This document shows positions 62,860-64,000 of a stretch of 64,000 nt of DNA, piece after piece (positions within the stretch are counted from its first letter, which is position 1; every line of letters starts with the position of its first letter). The DNA lies in contig QXCW01000002.1 in assembly GCA_003550275.1 (NCBI GenBank), positions 1,178,001 through 1,242,000 on the forward strand. The letters are read 5' to 3'. A program made the position numbers and the translations under genes. The notes below the pieces were generated by a model. That model was given only the letters and a program-made list of their open reading frames with translations, searched no databases and was not told where the DNA came from. The stretch comes from Flavobacteriaceae bacterium MAR_2010_72 (GTDB lineage: Bacteria; Bacteroidota; Bacteroidia; Flavobacteriales; Flavobacteriaceae).

Positions 62860-62872
62860 AAGAGATGTTATT
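62844..62872 (+). terminator. hairpin spanning the end of the acyltransferase gene
   Basis: AATAACATCT (62844-62853) and AGATGTTATT (62863-62872) form a perfect 10-bp stem around a 9-nt loop that contains the stop codon TAG. There is no T-run; a weak terminator at best. Confidence 0.4.
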
Positions 62873-63017
62873 CAATAATAAAATTGTTGAATTGCAATTT
62901 TTGTCTATTTATATTTATGGATTATTCAATAATAGTATGCAGAAATAAGGTTTATTTGGCAGATATTTAGTAATTACCAGATTTTGTTACATATTTTCAA
63001 ATGCCACTAAAAATTTG

Positions 63018-63025
63018 TAATTTTG
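63018..63025 (+). promoter_or_regulatory. candidate -7 box for aconitase
   Basis: TAATTTTG matches TAnnTTTG, 53 bp before the ATG at 63079. The 19-bp upstream position reads TTC. Confidence 0.5.
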
Positions 63026-63078
63026 CAGTCCTATGATTATAGGAGTTTAACTATTAAAACAACCTTTAAAAAACTAAT

Positions 63079-64000
63079 ATGGCATTCGATATTGATATGA
63101 TAAAAAAGGTGTATTCAACAATGGCAGAGCGTGTTGATAAAGCCCGCGAAGTTGTTGGTAAGCCTTTAACGCTTTCAGAAAAGATTTTATACTCTCATTT
63201 ATGGGATGGAACGCCAACCACCGCTTACAGAAGAGGAAAAGATTACGTTGATTTTGCACCAGACCGAATTGCATGTCAGGATGCAACAGCCCAAATGGCC
63301 TTATTGCAGTTTATGCAAGCAGGAAAATCTAAAGTTGCTGTACCAACAACGGTACATTGTGATCACTTGATTCAGGCAAAACAAGGTGCTGTTGCAGATT
63401 TAAAACGTGCAAATGAAACGAGTAATGAAGTCTTCGACTTTTTAGCATCAGTATCAAACAAATACGGTATTGGTTTTTGGAAACCAGGAGCAGGAATTAT
63501 TCATCAAGTGGTGTTAGAAAATTATGCATTTCCAGGTGGAATGATGATTGGCACAGATTCTCATACGGTTAATGCTGGAGGATTGGGCATGGTGGCCATT
63601 GGTGTTGGTGGAGCAGATGCAGTAGATGTTATGGCTGGTATGGCTTGGGAACTTAAATTCCCTAAACTTATTGGGGTTAAATTAACTGGTAAACTGAATG
63701 GCTGGACCTCTGCAAAAGATGTGATCTTGAAGGTAGCCGGTATTTTAACCGTTAAAGGTGGTACGGGAGCAATTGTAGAGTATTTTGGTGAAGGTGCCAA
63801 AAATTTGTCATGTACAGGAAAAGGAACCATTTGTAACATGGGTGCCGAAATTGGAGCAACAACTTCTACCTTTGGTTATGACGATTCTATGGAGCGCTAT
63901 TTAAGAGCTACTGATAGAGCCGAAATTGCAGATGAAGCTAATAAAATTAGACCTTATTTAACAGCAGATTCTGAAGTATATGCAAACCCAGAAACCTATT
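63079..64000 (+). CDS. acn: aconitate hydratase (5' part, runs off the right edge)
   Basis: Translated by hand from ATG 63079, open to the window end (307 codons). It isomerises citrate to isocitrate in the TCA cycle. The visible N-terminal part has [40 protein letters not shown] and [14 protein letters not shown], all strong marks of the mitochondrial-type aconitase A of Bacteroidota. The remaining iron-sulphur ligands and the swivel domain lie beyond the window. Confidence 0.95.
   Translation, partial: MAFDIDMIKKVYSTMAERVDKAREVVGKPLTLSEKILYSHLWDGTPTTAYRRGKDYVDFAPDRIACQDATAQMALLQFMQAGKSKVAVPTTVHCDHLIQAKQGAVADLKRANETSNEVFDFLASVSNKYGIGFWKPGAGIIHQVVLENYAFPGGMMIGTDSHTVNAGGLGMVAIGVGGADAVDVMAGMAWELKFPKLIGVKLTGKLNGWTSAKDVILKVAGILTVKGGTGAIVEYFGEGAKNLSCTGKGTICNMGAEIGATTSTFGYDDSMERYLRATDRAEIADEANKIRPYLTADSEVYANPETY

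Overview
The window is a 64-kb piece of a Bacteroidota chromosome, almost certainly a marine member of the family Flavobacteriaceae. The evidence is the low-GC coding style, the flavobacterial promoter -7 box TAnnTTTG in front of many genes, a gliding-motility PPIase lipoprotein (GldI), a type IX secretion (T9SS) C-terminal sorting domain, and several Bacteroidota-typical families (DUF3810, DUF3276, DUF5683, DUF6122, long LepB, cyclophilin-FKBP fusion). The genus cannot be fixed from the sequence alone. A secreted family-7 alginate lyase suggests contact with brown algae. No rRNA, tRNA or CRISPR array was seen.

Layout. 1-7.5 kb: DUF3810 fragment, pepD, then minus-strand nrnA-gldI-cyclophilin/FKBP, ndk, and a minus-strand recF-lipoprotein-DUF721 (DciA-like) operon. 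7.5-14 kb: plus-strand housekeeping run TPR protein-ribH-two small membrane paralogues-mutL-two rhomboid proteases-EEP phosphodiesterase. 14-20 kb: minus-strand parA-parB-DUF5683-dapB-[four-helix-bundle insertion]-lepB-wbqC-DUF6122. 20-34 kb is the accessory part: an 8.6-kb segment (Asp-box/sortilin-like protein, aldo-keto reductase/Rid fusion, APC permease, DUF885-like lipoprotein, IS110 remnant) bounded by an 88-bp direct repeat of the parA leader, then a T9SS alginate lyase, small orphan genes among direct repeats and hairpins, and a 0.66-kb gene-free stretch with a REP-like cruciform, three 11-bp repeats and a strikingly regular 10-bp GTCA array. 34-43 kb: thioredoxin-like protein, csaA, BASS transporter, acyltransferase, M14 peptidase, DUF3276, ABC exporter, amino-acid dehydrogenase. 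43-50 kb: nusB, DUF1573, yajC, YdeI-like, DinB, pepT, pyrD, HMG-CoA lyase. 50-56 kb: porin-FMN-binding protein-membrane protein cassette, guaB, PAP2 phosphatase, SRPBCC pair. 56-64 kb: three-gene periplasmic PPIase/chaperone operon, moxR, an acyltransferase-3 insertion, and the start of aconitase.

Functional threads. Envelope protein folding recurs: five PPIase-type proteins, two rhomboids, signal peptidase I and YajC. Nucleotide and DNA maintenance is represented by ndk, pyrD, guaB, nrnA, recF, mutL, parAB and DUF721. Peptide and amino-acid use is represented by pepD, pepT, M14 peptidase, APC permease and the dehydrogenase. The parts most worth following up are the parA-leader-bounded segment with the adjoining IS110 remnant, the helically phased GTCA array, and the candidate flavinylated porin/FMN-binding/4-TM cassette. 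Several enzymes carry substitutions at normally essential residues (dehydrogenase Lys to Gln, MutL endonuclease motif, Rid-domain Arg).
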